The notes: a model not told the origin generated them from the sequence alone. Shown: positions 24,290 to 34,835, numbered from the stretch's first letter. The stretch: 64,000 nt of DNA from Sesamum alatum (GCA_034509735.1 JACGWO010000004.1:19139395-19203394), one strand, 5' to 3'. Program-made: numbers and translations.

Positions 24290-24294
24290 TTTTC

Positions 24295-24362
24295 AAAATG
24301 AAGCAATGTACCTTCCCAGATAGGGAGGTACATTGCCCTGGGGAGGTACATTGCTTCATTTT
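24295..24362. repeat. Small perfect hairpin
   Basis: AAAATGAAGCAATGTACCT (24295-24313) is the exact reverse complement of the segment at 24344-24362. A third copy of GGAGGTACATTGCC lies in the loop. It sits directly against the right target duplication of the element ending at 24289. Confidence 0.85.
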
Positions 24363-25160
24363 AAAAAACACACAGTGTAAATTGTTTCATATTAAAAAGG
24401 ACAATTGCATTTTTTCCCCAGCGTTATCAAAATATTGCTAAAAATCTCCCTTTGTTTTGAAAATATGTAAAAAAAAAATGCCTTTATTTTGTAAAACCCT
24501 GCAAAAATGCCTCTCTTCGTTAGAAACTAATGGAGAGTGTCTAACACACACCCATTGTGCGACTGGACTTCGTTTTTGACCTTTTTTAAGGTTATTTCAT
24601 AGTACAAATGACCATTTTGCCCTTTTTCTTTGGGCATTTAAATATATTTTAATAAATTAATATAATTGATTAACTTAAATTACTATTTAATTTGAATATA
24701 TGTTAATAAATTATATTTATTTATGAAATATATTAATTAACTATCAAAATACCTAAATATATAAACTTTTAATATATTTTAAAAGTTAATTTTTAAATTA
24801 AAAGATCACAATACAAAAGATAATATACTAAAATTTACTTTTTTAGATATTTATATAAATAAAAATAAAAATTAATTATACAATTATATATTAACAACTA
24901 AATTAAGTTATTATTTAATTTAAATTATATTATGTTAAAATATCAAAAATTATATTAAATATAACAAATATTTAAATTAAAATGATATTTTATGAATATA
25001 AATGTTAATAAATTATAATAATTATATATTAGAAACTAATTTATTAAATATATGTAAATAAATTATACTATTAAATAATTTTTAAATTTTATTTTTTATA
25101 TAAATATAAATCAATTTCTTTATTTTCCAAAAAAATCAAAATTTTTAATTTATTAAAAAA

Positions 25161-25308
25161 ACTGGGCGTAGGCGTTGCGACGACGGTTGCCCAGATCTGA
25201 GCGATCGCCATCACCGCCGCCCCCGGTACGGGCGGGCGACGGGGGTTGGGGAAACGGGGCTTTGTGGCGGGGTTGGGGGAGGGGGGATGGGGTGGGGTGG
25301 GGTGGGGT
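25161..25308. other. GC-rich segment inside the inverted-end element
   Basis: An abrupt change from AT-rich flanks to about 70% GC, with CGCCGCCCCC and GGTGGGGTGGGGTGGGG-type runs. Either a captured gene fragment or a GC-rich low-complexity expansion would look like this. No conserved motif is visible in the six frames. Confidence 0.6.
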
Positions 25309-25530
25309 TAAAACGTAAATATTTTTATAATTTTAAGTATAATGTATATCAAAATTGATTAACTTTAGACCCTTACATAGTGTTTGGTTTTGTTTTTAAT
25401 TTGTTTTGTTTTGATTTGTGGAGATAGAAAGAGAAAAATAGAGATAAATAAGTGTGTGTTAGAGATATAGTGTATGTTTGGATTTGTTTTTGGAGTTAAT
25501 TTTAAATAGTGTAAAAATATATTGTATGTA

Positions 25531-25695
25531 TTATGTTATATATTGGGAGACAAAAAACACTGTTCATTGTCAAATCATGTCTCTTTTATATATTTTTATA
25601 TATCTATATAGTAATATTTGTTTTTTTATATGTATTGTGTTGTATATTAGGAGACAAAAAATACTATTCATTGTCAAATCATGTTTCTTTTATAT
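25531..25695 (+). repeat. Direct repeat pair of about 60 bases
   Basis: Copies at 25531-25591 and 25635-25695 share GGAGACAAAAAA and TTCATTGTCAAATCATGT in the same order with a few substitutions. Confidence 0.8.
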
Positions 25696-26256
25696 TTGTA
25701 GGTGGATGTATATATATATGGGAGAACGTGCTAAAACATCCAGTAAAGGTGTTTTGAGTAATATTATGTTTGATTTTGTTTTCTCAGTGTCTCAAAAACA
25801 TGTGGGAAATGAAACCAAACAAAGGGTTAATCTTTTATAAATTTAAGATCTAATGATTGAGATTGATTGATTAGATCCTACGGCTTTAATGCAATAAAAA
25901 AAGATCCAAACATCATTAAAAAAGAATGATATATAATAAGGGTATAATGGTATTTTATCCAAAAAATTAACGCCGTTAGCTTTGACTAAGAGTGAGAGGC
26001 ACGTGCAGGATTTTACAAAACACAGGGAGTTTTTTGCCTATTTTTTAAATACAGGGGGAGTTTTTAATTGATTTTTGAAAACATAGGGAGGGTAATATGC
26101 AATTTTTTCTTTAAAAAAAATAGGGGGGGGGGGGAGGGGGTTGTGGTAAATTGCTTCATTGTAAAAAAAAAATGGGGAGATAAATTGCTATTTTTTTTCA
26201 TAAAAGGATAATTTTCTTATTTACAATATCACAAGAGGTTAAATTGTATTTTTCCC

Positions 26257-26927
26257 ATTATTTAATATCAACAAGAGTCTGGGATGCCCCATCAATACAG
26301 GCTCTCGTACTTATCTTCAGTCTAAAGGAAAATTTACGAGAATCTGTGTGGAAATGAATACATCCAACCCCTACCCCCTGCCACCATGATCGAAAGCCAT
26401 TTAAAATAGCTTACCTCTGAACTTGCAACAACTTTTTGAAATATTTTGTGGTGCAATCGGACATCTTCCTATTGCTTTTCCTATTCAACCCCCCTAGCCA
26501 CCCATGCCTCCGTTGAACCTACACTCCATTCCCAACTACGACGGAGTAACCCCCGCGGAACAGTCACCTGAATAGTCTATTGTGTTGAATCGGCGAAAGA
26601 ACCGGACAAAGAGTCACCAATGAACAAACCCACTACCAAAATCATCACTACCAAAAACTAACCTCTCACCCATAATAATCCAATCCCTAAGCAGGGAACC
26701 TAGTTTAATGAGAAATCCTTCTCGCCCATCAAAACACTCCACCCCCACCCATCCAACCTCCTCCCACAACAAGAATCCGAAACCACATGATCCCATTGGG
26801 ACCAACCAATTTCTGTTCTAGCCTTTTCATTCAATCCCCCACCTTTTCTTGAGCCCATCCACACTCCAAAATGCAATCATCGAGTTCTCTTAGGAGAGAG
26901 AGGCATTTGCATGAGAGACGGAGGTGC
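26257..26927. other. Spacer, no gene seen
   Basis: From about 26300 the base composition is more balanced (C-rich on +). A 63-codon frame on - (26614-26805) is Gly/Trp-rich and resembles loosely the low-complexity start of some plant LINE ORFs, but this is not enough to call one. Confidence 0.4.
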
Positions 26928-27171
26928 TGTTAGGAAGAAAAAGAGACAAGGAGTAGTAGAAGACAACTCTCAAAATAATTTCTATGGAATTTTTTGTCTT
27001 ATAAAATGTCAACTACAAGTACGTATTTAAAGATGCACAAAACAACTTTCAAACTAGCCTAGTTAATAGTCCTCATATTTTTGTGTCAATACTTAATTAG
27101 TCCAATACAATTACCAAAACATACGAAATATGAATATTGACCAATTTTCTTGGAATATCAAATTATTATCA
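26928..27171 (-). repeat. 3' LTR of the short-LTR copia element
   Basis: Begins TGTTAGGAAG and ends TTATCA on the + strand and matches 30382-30622 throughout, for example CTAGTTAATAGTCCTCATAT. The adjacent bases at 27174-27186 are a pyrimidine run on +, the complement of a polypurine tract. Confidence 0.85.
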
Positions 27172-27184
27172 ATAGTAGTCCCCC

Positions 27185-27427
27185 TTATTCTGAAATTTCC
27201 TGCTGCACTCTAAGACATGCTCTCAATTTTTGAAAATCTTCGACATTTAACGACTTCATGAAAATGTCTGTAATTTGATCTTGAGTCTTCACATATTTGA
27301 GCTCCATCACATTATTGCCAATGCATTCTCTAATATAATGATACTTCATATCTATATGCTTGCTTCTTATTTCCATCACATTAGCAAGTGCTTGTGCCAA
27401 TTTATTGTCAATACAAATTTCTATCAC
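27185..27427 (-). pseudogene. Copia RNase H, C-terminal part
   Basis: On the - strand this reads IDNKLAQALANV, then RSKHIDMKYHYIRECI and LKYVKTQDQITDIFMKSL, the conserved C-terminal half of copia RNase H, ending close to the polypurine tract. The more N-terminal RNase H and RT segments lie at 27430-28400 in other frames with stops. Confidence 0.85.
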
Positions 27428-27865
27428 ATTTTCTTGAGATAAGTTAAGCCTCTTTCAACAATTTTCTAAGCCAAACAACATGGCAGGTGTAAGAAGTTGC
27501 AACAACATATTCAGACTCACAAGTTAACAAAGTCACAATGGGTTGCTTCTTTGAACACCATGAGTGCACAATCACCTATGAAAAATACAAAACCAGTTGA
27601 ACTTTTCCTCTCGTCAATATCTCCAGCAAAGTCACTATTACCAAAACCTTTAAGTCTGAAACCATTGGATGGAGAGTAGAATATCCCAAAATCAAGTGTA
27701 CCTTTTTAGCGAAGAATCCTTTTAGCGGCTTTCATATGGCAAGAAATAGGAGCTTCCATGAAACGACTTGTCACCCTAACTAAAAAAACGATATCCGGTC
27801 TTGTACATGTCAAATATCTCAAGCTTCCAACTAGACTCTTGAATAAAGTAGGATTCTCTTATTTC

Positions 27866-28691
27866 TTAATCTCCAAACTTGGATAGCTTCAAGCTAGTGT
27901 CCATAGGTGTATTCATGGGATGGCAATCAACTGTATTAAACTTTCTTAAAACTTCTTTTGCATATCCGGCTTGAGAAAGGAATATACCTTCTTTCATTTG
28001 TTTCGCCTCTAGACCCAAATAATATGACATGAGGCCTAAATTAGTCATATCAAACTTAACAGGAAATTTCTTTCTTGAATTTTTCAAACAATCTTGAGTT
28101 GTTTCCAGTGAAAATTAGATCATCAACATAAAGACACACGAGCAAAATATCACCATTATCATGAATTTTTATATAAAATGCATATTCATTAAGGCAACAA
28201 ACAAACCTGTTTTCTTGGAAGTATTTGTCGATGCGACTATTCCATGCTCTTGGGGCTTCTTTTAAATGATATAAAGCCTTCTTCAGTGTTAAGACTCTAT
28301 CTTCATACCCATCAACAACATACCCTAAAGGTTACTTAACATACACCTCCTCTTCAAGGTATCCGTTCAAAAAAGCTGATTTGACATCTAGTTGATAGAT
28401 AGTCTACTTCATTTGAGTTGCCAATGCAATAAGTAAACGAATAGTCTCCATTCGAGCAATGAGTGCAAAGACTTCATCATAATCAACTCTGTGCTTGTAC
28501 TTGTAGCCTTTTACCACAAGTCTTGCTTTGTATTTTACTATCACACCTTGTGCATTTTTCTTTATCTTGTACACCAACTTGACTCCAATTGCTTTATGCT
28601 CCTTAGGAAGAGATGATAATGTCCAAGTATTATTCTTCTCAATAGATTTTATCTCTTCATCCATGGCTTTTCTCCACCTTTTATCTTGCAT
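27866..28691 (-). pseudogene. Copia reverse transcriptase remnants
   Basis: The N-terminal RT segment (RWRKAMDEEIKSIEKNNTW, YKARLVVKGYKY) is at 28404-28691 and the C-terminal segment (FDMTNLGLMSYYLGLEAKQ) at 27866-28087. Between them the sequence still shows RT homology but is interrupted by stops and frameshifts. Inactive. Confidence 0.85.
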
Positions 28692-28900
28692 AACTTCATC
28701 AAAAGTTAAAGGCTCACTATCTACAAAAAATAGTAGAATTCATCATTAGCCAAATAAACTTAGTGAGATATCTCATATATGCATCCGGACTTCTAAATTT
28801 TAGTAAGCTTCCATTCGAACGTTCTTCACGAGCACGAGATGGAGGTTCCAAAGGGGTTGGTGTAGCATTTTAATCAAGTCGCATGTGATCTTGCTCAAAT

Positions 28901-28939
28901 CTTTGTGATGGTTGACTTCTTTCTTCATTGTTGGAATTG
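28901..28939 (-). repeat. 39-base copy of a gag segment at the integrase deletion
   Basis: Identical to 29554-29592, which lies in the linker just upstream of the zinc knuckle. Here it joins the gag-pre-integrase remnant directly to the region before RT, exactly where the integrase core is missing. Confidence 0.85.
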
Positions 28940-29415
28940 CCCAAATCTCTTGTGCCATGCCACATCTTGCACATGAACCTTGAAACACTTTGCTTCAATA
29001 GTTATCATGTTCAACTTGAACATTCTATTTTTCGATATCATCACCTTTGTAAGCAACTTAGCATTTCAATCTCGCAACCAAAGACATTTATCCTTCATGA
29101 GAATTGCATAGCCATTTTCAAGAAATTGGCCTAAACTAAGAATATTACTTTTCAATTTAGGCATGTAATAAACATCAGAGAGATTTTATGATCACTATCA
29201 TTGGTAGAAATGAGAATTGTTCCTTTTCGTTCAATGTGAGAATTTGATGAATCTCCAAAGAAAACATTACCTTGCACCTTCTCATTGAGCTCCACAAATT
29301 GATCTTTGTGGCCATACATGTGATTGCTCTCACCATTATCCAAGTTCCATAGACTGTTGTCTTTTTCTTCTTCTTTAATTGATGTTTGTCTCCTCAATTT
29401 CTTTATTATCATCAA
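28940..29415 (-). pseudogene. Copia protease and gag-pre-integrase remnant
   Basis: The protease region reads WNLDNGESNHMYGHKDQF; the active-site triad is D-N-G where D-S-G or D-T-G is normal. Downstream frames show LKSNILSLGQF, GYAILMKDKCLWLRD and a final WHKRFG, the start of the gag-pre-integrase domain. The sequence then breaks at the filler at 28939, so the zinc-binding and catalytic integrase core are absent. Confidence 0.75.
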
Positions 29416-29659
29416 GAAGATTTACTTTTTCCTTAACATCTTCAGTTGCATATTGGCATTCCCAAGCAAAATGACCAAATCTATGACACTTGTAGCATTC
29501 TGTATTAGATTTGTCATACCTTCTTTCATCTGACCATTGTTCTTCCACGGCCTCTTTGTGATGGTTGACTTCTTTCTTCATTGTTGGAATTGTTTTTAGT
29601 TCCCCCTCCTTGTCCATGTTGGCCTCTTGATGCTCTTCCTCCTTCATATCCTCACTCAC
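29375..29659 (-). pseudogene. Copia Gag C-terminus with zinc knuckle
   Basis: Contains the nucleic-acid-binding knuckle CYKCHRFGHFAWEC (CX2CX4HX4C) preceded by a charged linker with EVNHHKEAVEEQ. It is separated by a frameshift from the Gag body at 29652-30116. Confidence 0.85.
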
Positions 29660-30116
29660 GTCTTTTGAAATAACTCTTACTTTCTCTATCCTTTTTCAAA
29701 GTAGCCTTGGATATGAGAACTTGCTCCAAGGGCTCCTCTTTACTTTTTTTGATTTTTTCTTCATGGTCTTGTAGAGATCCCTCCAATTCTTCAATGGTCA
29801 TTGAGTCTAAATCTTTTGTTTCTTTAATTACACAAACAATATAGTAAAACTTGGCAGTCAAGGAATGAAGAATCTTCTCCATGACACGTACATCATCAAA
29901 CTTATCTCTATATTTGTTTAGTTGATTCACAACAGTCTTTACCCTCGAACAATAATCCAAAATCGCTTCGGATTTATTCATTCTCAAAGCTTCAAACTCA
30001 CCTCTTAGTGATTGAAGCCTAACCTTCTTTACTTTATCAGCACCTTGGAGAAATTTTGCCAAAATCTCCCAAGCTTCCTTTGACATAGTAGTGCTAGCCA
30101 CTTTTTCGAACATCAT
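29652..30116 (-). pseudogene. Copia Gag (UBN2-type), N-terminally broken
   Basis: 154 codons reading [53 protein letters not shown] and [18 protein letters not shown], the typical copia Gag core. The N-terminal part continues to about 30355 in other frames (for example the PLWAPSIF-type start is not intact). Gag forms the virus-like particle in functional relatives. Confidence 0.85.
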
Positions 30117-30366
30117 ATCATCCTAACATTGATGGATGAGGGTTAAGGCTTGTTGATCCTTCTTCTTCGTCTTTGACAAATTATCTTTCCATGTTTGAGA
30201 TAACTCTGCTTCATCTTGAGATTTGTCATACCCATTCTCTACGATCTTTCACACATCTTGGGAGCCGAGCACTGCTTTCATAAGTAGACACCATGTTTCA
30301 TAATTTTTTTTTGGTGAGACAAGGAATTGAAATGAACCTACTCTATTCGTCGTCATTTTTCAAGTA

Positions 30367-30378
30367 GCTCTGATACCA
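30367..30378 (-). promoter_or_regulatory. Primer-binding site for initiator tRNA-Met
   Basis: On the - strand this is TGGTATCAGAGC, the standard plant copia PBS matching the 3' end of initiator tRNA-Met. It lies three bases inside the 5' LTR. Confidence 0.9.
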
Positions 30379-30381
30379 ATT

Positions 30382-30622
30382 TGTTAGGAAGGAAAGAGAA
30401 GAGGAGTAGCAGAAGACAACTCTCAAAATGAAATTCTATGGAATTCTTGTCTTACAAAATTCCAACTACAAGTAGGTATTTATAGATGTTCGCAACTTTC
30501 AAACTAGCCTAGTTAATAGTCCTCATATTTTTGTGCCAATACTTAATTTGGTCCAATACAGTTACCAAAGCATACTAAATATGAATATGACAAATGTTCT
30601 TGGAAATATAAAGCTATTATCA
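30382..30622 (-). repeat. 5' LTR of the short-LTR copia element
   Basis: TGTTAGGAAGG to CTATTATCA on +; colinear with 26928-27171 with several substitutions and small indels, indicating an old insertion. A GTATTTATAG segment at about 30475 may be the TATA region when read on -. Confidence 0.8.
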
Positions 30623-31039
30623 ATAGAGCAATTGCGGCTTTTCTCGCACCCGTTGGAAAGAGATCCGCAGGCGTTCTTGAGATCCAACCAAGTCCCCAAC
30701 GGATCCCGTGACAAGGGGAACCAACCTACCTGGTTTATCTCGCCAAACTTTACTCAACTTGCCTCCCTCCCTAAGTTCGAATTGTAGAGTTGATGGGCTC
30801 TGAGAATTCCTCACATTAGTGAGAGACTTAATCCACAAGCTTGCCCTCATATCTTCATCATCACGCGCACCCACATATATAAGGATCAGGCGAACCCAGT
30901 GATTCAATGCTCTCCCTTCTCTGATTCCAATGTCATGTTATCTTTGGCTATGAAGGCAGTATATAGATACTTTGGAATGCATGTGAGACAAGAGTGCGTC
31001 AGATCCAGGTGGCATCACGCACAACCCATCTAGAGGTTG
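30623..31039. other. Unassigned sequence between copia and LINE
   Basis: Moderate GC. A 95-codon frame on - (30620-30907) and an 84-codon frame on + overlap and neither shows motifs. It may be the decayed 5' part of the LINE that follows. Confidence 0.4.
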
Positions 31040-31049
31040 AGCATGCAAG

Positions 31050-31420
31050 TGATGAGAACCCGTTCTACTTATCAGCCTTGTACAAATACCCGCAGCCAAC
31101 CATGTAGCCCTAGGTTTGGATAGATCTTAACATCTTCTTGATATTATACATGATCAATAGTGGCTAGTGATAGGTGACTTTAACTACATACTCAACAGGG
31201 ATGAAAAATAGGAGGTCAATTCTTACCTACACGCACATTTCGATTCAATGAATACATGCAACACAATAACCTAGTAGACCTCGGATATATTGGCTACAAA
31301 TTTACTTGGACTATAGGCAATTTGAGAAAATTTTTGTCTGTTAACAACTAGATAGGGTTGTAGCTAATTCTGCATTATGTAATTTATTCCCTAATACAAT
31401 GGTTTCCCACCTTAGCTCTT
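31050..31420 (+). pseudogene. LINE AP-endonuclease remnant
   Basis: In one frame, NPFYLSALYKYP is followed by two stops, then WIDLNIF, then WLVIGDFNYILNRDEK, and after further damage VDLGYIGYKFTWTIGN. WxVIGDFNxIL...EK and DLGxxGxxFTWT are the hallmark motifs of plant L1 endonucleases, with the catalytic GDFN intact. Confidence 0.75.
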
Positions 31421-31424
31421 GCGT

Positions 31425-31925
31425 GTCAGGCGCATGAGACTCGGTAGTAGGTGTCGAAAGGGGTCAACACAAGGCATATGCGAGCATCGAAAGGTGCTGG
31501 TAGACTGTTGATACGTGTTGGTGCCATGACATTGGGCTGGTGGTTAGCTCATGGTACAAAGGTTGGCCGGATGAGGAACAATGGGTGGTGGTACACGGAC
31601 GGTGGACATGCTGACTTGGGCATCGGTAGCCAGTGTCAACATAGCGTGGGCAGTGTGTGAGACTTTATGGAAATCGGCAGGCAGACGCGCACGTATTCAT
31701 GGGCATGGGTGAGCTGGGCGCCCCATGTGCGGAGATAATTGACAGGAAGATGCACAAGGACAATAGAATTGTGCGAAAATTCTCGGCAGATTGTCAGATG
31801 GTGCGGACTAATGGCACCAAATGTGTGGGTTTCCTCAGTAGGATGGCTAACGGTGCGCGCAGATGGCCTGATGGAATCCGCACACGACTGACAGATAAAG
31901 CAAGTTTGGCTGATTATTATGATTA
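31425..31925. other. GC-richer segment inserted in the LINE
   Basis: Composition shifts to about 50% GC or more. Two + frames (31451-31660, 31657-31926) overlap by the start codon region but show no known motif. It separates the endonuclease from downstream LINE segments and looks foreign to them. No terminal repeats or target duplication were seen. Confidence 0.45.
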
Positions 31926-32224
31926 AGATGTATTATGTTTAACTAATGAAATATTAACATGCAACATTATAGGGAATATGATCTTTGCGTGAAATATTTC
32001 AACTTCAATAAAGCTATGTGTGCATGGAAAAAATATTATTGAAAATATAGATACTCGTATTTCAGCGCTTACCCAGAACTTTGCATCAATCTAAATATTA
32101 TTTTTAATCCTAGAAATCATAACCTCTATACTAAATCCATCATTAGGTAAGACTTAAACAGACTCCTGGCTTAAAGAGATAAATACTGGAAGTAAAGGGC
32201 AACTTAAATCGGAAGAGTTATGGA

Positions 32225-32630
32225 GATTTAAATCCTAATTTCTTTCACAAGTATTCTAGTACTAAACGTCATAAAAATTATGTTCTGGGCTTACAAGATG
32301 ATAATAATAATTGGATTACTTACCGAAATCTTATTGTTCTGTTCTCGCCGCATACTCCTTCTCAGGTTAAACATTTAATAGCCCATGATCTTAGTCTAGA
32401 GCCTGAAAACGAAAATAAATATTTGAGCTTACAATTTACCACTAACAGGATCGCTAAAGACATGTTTTATGATATCATAACAAAAATGAAAGACAAAATG
32501 TCTCTATGGTATAACAAATCCTTATCTTATGCCAGGCTCACCATTTTGCTCCAAAGTAGTCTTAATTCTACAATAAAACCATTACATATCTGTTTTCCAA
32601 CTTCCTCCTTAAATACAAAACAAAATTGAA
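32225..32630 (+). pseudogene. LINE segments flanking a deleted RT core
   Basis: NPNFFHKYSSTKRHKNYVLG with LQDDNNNWIT (32225-32325) matches the segment before the LINE RT domain. Only about 80 bases later, MKDKMSLWYNKSLSYARLTI with LLQSSLNSTI (32485-32580) matches the segment after it. The intervening RT, normally several hundred codons including FADD-type residues, is gone. Confidence 0.7.
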
Positions 32631-32807
32631 TCACTTCATAAGAAGTTCTTTTGGAGCTCCAAACTTGATAAAAAAAAAACATAGTACAATTTAAATTGGA
32701 CAAAGTTTGTTTGAGATACAAGAATTTTATACACAACATACCTTTTGAAACATTGTTAGAGATTTCACATAACAGACGGGTCCTTGCTATCTCAAATGTT
32801 CAAATCA

Positions 32808-33154
32808 GGGGATAATCACATTTACACATCCTAACCTATGGTTTGTTTACATTGACATTTACACACCCTGACCTATGGTTTGTTTACATTTACACCCCTT
32901 GACCTATGGTCTATCTACACAAACTACCCCTGCCTTTTGCATAATTACTGAAACTACCCCTGACAACCAAAAAGTAGGGGTAGTTTGTGTATGATGTTGA
33001 CCTTTTCAGGGGGTGTATGTGTAATTCTAAAAAAGTAGGGGTAGTTTATGTGAATAATATTGACGTTTTTGGTGGATGTATGTGTAGTTATCCAAAAAGC
33101 AAGAACGATATATGTAAACAAAACATAGTTTAGGGGTATAAATGTAATTATCCC
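32808..33154. mobile_element. Hairpin Mutator-like MITE with 8-9 base TSD
   Basis: Ends GGGGATAATCACATTTACAC and GTATAAATGTAATTATCCC are inverted. Matching internal blocks (TGGTTTGTTTACATTTACAC, GTAGGGGTAGTTT) are present. TCAAATCA flanks it at 32800-32807 and 33155-33162. Removing the element rejoins two LINE pieces. Confidence 0.85.
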
Positions 33155-33376
33155 TCAAATCAAAATATTTTCTTATCAAACTTTTTGTGGATTCTACATA
33201 CAAATCAGACCAAAGTTGGTTATGGAGAAATCCCTGTAGTAAAATTGTCTTGGTGCAACACTGTACCCAATGGTTCGTCGATAAATGGGTAGGAAATTTT
33301 TATTTAAAGATTTTTGTGCATGGCATTCCTTCACACTTGCAAGATAGTAAAGTTTAAGATCTCATTGATAATACTG

Positions 33377-34150
33377 TAGGCCTGTCAATGGGTAGGGCCT
33401 TGCTCTACCCAGATCCATCCTAAAAAAAGGACCCAGACCCAGACCCAATAAAAAGTATAAGTTGGGTCCGGGCTGGGTCTACACCCATTAATATCCAATA
33501 ATTACCCAGACCCAATTCTCCAACTCAGCCCACAAAAAATAGGGTCTAGACAGCAAAACAACAATTCAAGACCTAAAATCACAATTCAAGAGCTAAAATT
33601 TAAGATTCTTCTCATCATCAATAATTTAATAGGTAAAGACCCGAGACATCTCATTTCTCAAGCTGCTCTCACGTCTCTCAACGGCTACGGCGGCGGAGGT
33701 TTTACAAATTCAAGACCCAAAATCACAATTCTCCAAGACCCGAATCAATTTTACAAAAACAAATCTCCATTTCTAGCCTCTCCGAGAACTCTTGTTCAAA
33801 AATGAGGAAGCCCTTTAAAATATCTACATCCACGTAGACCCCTTATCCAAGATCACCCCTCTCAAAGGCATATTCTCATGTCGCTTCATCGCCGCCATGA
33901 AAGCCACTGCGACCCTCATGTCCGCCTCACGCACTTGCTCGCAACTACCCTTATGGACAACCAGTTTGCGTCTAGCGCTGCCCAGTCCACTGCAACACAC
34001 TCAGGCGCCGCCCATATCTGCTGCAATATGCTCAGGCGTCGCCCAGATCCGCCGTTATTGCACCGTCGCTCAGATGCCACTCTTGTTGTGGGGTATCACT
34101 GTACCCAACTCATCAGTTAGAAGAGGAATTCTCTCTCGTGCTTTTCTCTC
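33377..34150 (+). mobile_element. hAT-like fragment, left end
   Basis: Begins TAGGCCTGTCAATGGGTAGG and has subterminal GACCCAGACCCAGACCC motifs, like the hAT element at 17326. The segment 33640-34100 is GC-richer and resembles in layout the 5' region of that element. No right end with matching 8-base duplication was located. A possible right-end remnant is at about 40840-40860. Confidence 0.5.
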
Positions 34151-34408
34151 ACTCGTTGTGTGTTTGTGTGAATGAGAAAGGGATGAGAATGAGAGAATTC
34201 ATCTTGAATGAAATTCTTGGTTGATATGAAACTTCTGATATGATTCAGAAGGGGATTTATTGAAGGTACGTAACCTTACCCTTTCTGAAAATAGAACCAT
34301 TAACATATCCCAAATTTGGCAAAATATTCTGGTAAGTACTCCTCAGTTGGCAGGTAAGAAACTTCACCAGAAAATTAGAATCCTTCTCTAATGGACCACC
34401 CAAGAACG

Positions 34409-34480
34409 TCTTGGGTAAAATTAGACGTTGATGGCTCTTCCCTTAAAAATCCTGGTTTGTGTGGGTGTGGGGGTTTGTAA
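34409..34480 (+). pseudogene. LINE-type RNase H remnant
   Basis: Reads WVKLDVDGSSLKNPGLCGCG, the N-terminal motif of the RNase H domain at the C-terminus of plant LINE ORF2 and related proteins (catalytic Asp in DGS). Only about 24 codons remain recognisable. Confidence 0.7.
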
Positions 34481-34835
34481 CACAAATTTCGTGTTTATAA
34501 ATTATTGAAACAAAAAAAATATTACAAATGAATTTTGAATTTAATCAAATATCTTGTGGGTACAAAATCTCTAGTTGAATCCTCTGATTCTTCACTTCAA
34601 GAACACGATATTCAATTTTGGCAATTTTGAAGATGTAACTTGATGTTTTAATCTCCTTCGATATTGACTTAGGTCTTGAATAACGTTAATTTGGGGGACT
34701 TTTGACTTATTCCCAAATTATACGGTATAAATTTGGAGAGCTTGTCTTAAAATTCTGGCATTTCTTGGTGGAATTGAATCTTTGATCTTCCACCAAGGTG
34801 TGGAAACTTTCTGCAAAGTATATGCACCAATATTG

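Larger units (their letters stand above)
24399..26109. mobile_element. Larger inverted-end element carrying GC-rich DNA
   Basis: The left end (AATTGCATTTTTTCCCC, then CTCCCTTTGTTTTGAAAATA) pairs with the right end (TTTTGAAAACATAGGGAGG, then TATGCAATTTTTTC) as imperfect inverted repeats over about 120 bases. Possible degraded duplications TATTAAAAA and TTTAAAAAA flank it. The interior contains very AT-rich DNA, a GC-rich block at 25161-25308 and a direct repeat at 25531-25695. No long frame has recognisable motifs. Confidence 0.5.
22546..26256. mobile_element. Nested cluster of Mutator-like hairpin elements, outer layer
   Basis: The right end (about 26140-26256, ending GTATTTTTCCC) is in part the reverse complement of the left end (22546-22610): the GTGATATTG and TTTATAAAA-like blocks occur in the same order. 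ATTATTTAA flanks both sides (22537-22545 and 26257-26265), consistent with a 9-base target duplication. The left terminus seems to lack about 23 bases present at the right end, so the duplication could be coincidental. Between the ends sit at least three further hairpin elements. Confidence 0.5.
26928..30622 (-). mobile_element. Ty1/copia retrotransposon with short LTRs, integrase deleted
   Basis: A 3.7-kb element bounded by similar LTRs of about 244 and 241 bases, with a primer-binding site complementary to initiator tRNA-Met next to the right LTR and a purine tract (on -) next to the left. The order on the - strand is gag, zinc knuckle, protease, gag-pre-integrase remnant, deletion, RT, RNase H. 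Many frameshifts and stops make it non-autonomous. No matching target duplication was found (GGTGC to the left, ATAGA to the right). Confidence 0.88.
31040..34480 (+). mobile_element. Decayed L1-type LINE, interrupted
   Basis: Domain remnants occur in LINE order on +: endonuclease (31050-31420), pre-RT segment (32225-32345), post-RT segment (32423-32620), C-terminal WRN-type segment (about 33195-33300) and RNase H (34409-34480). The RT catalytic core is missing. The copy is interrupted by a GC-richer segment (31425-31925), a hairpin MITE (32808-33154) and a hAT-like segment (from 33377). No poly-A tail or target duplication was defined. Confidence 0.7.

Noticed and set aside
30620..30907. 95-codon frame on the - strand as a retroelement gene
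   Set aside because: No recognisable motif, and it overlaps an equally long + frame; left as unassigned.
33878..34175. Overlapping 80- and 92-codon frames as genes
   Set aside because: They lie in two frames of a GC-richer hAT-like segment with short internal repeats and have no motif.
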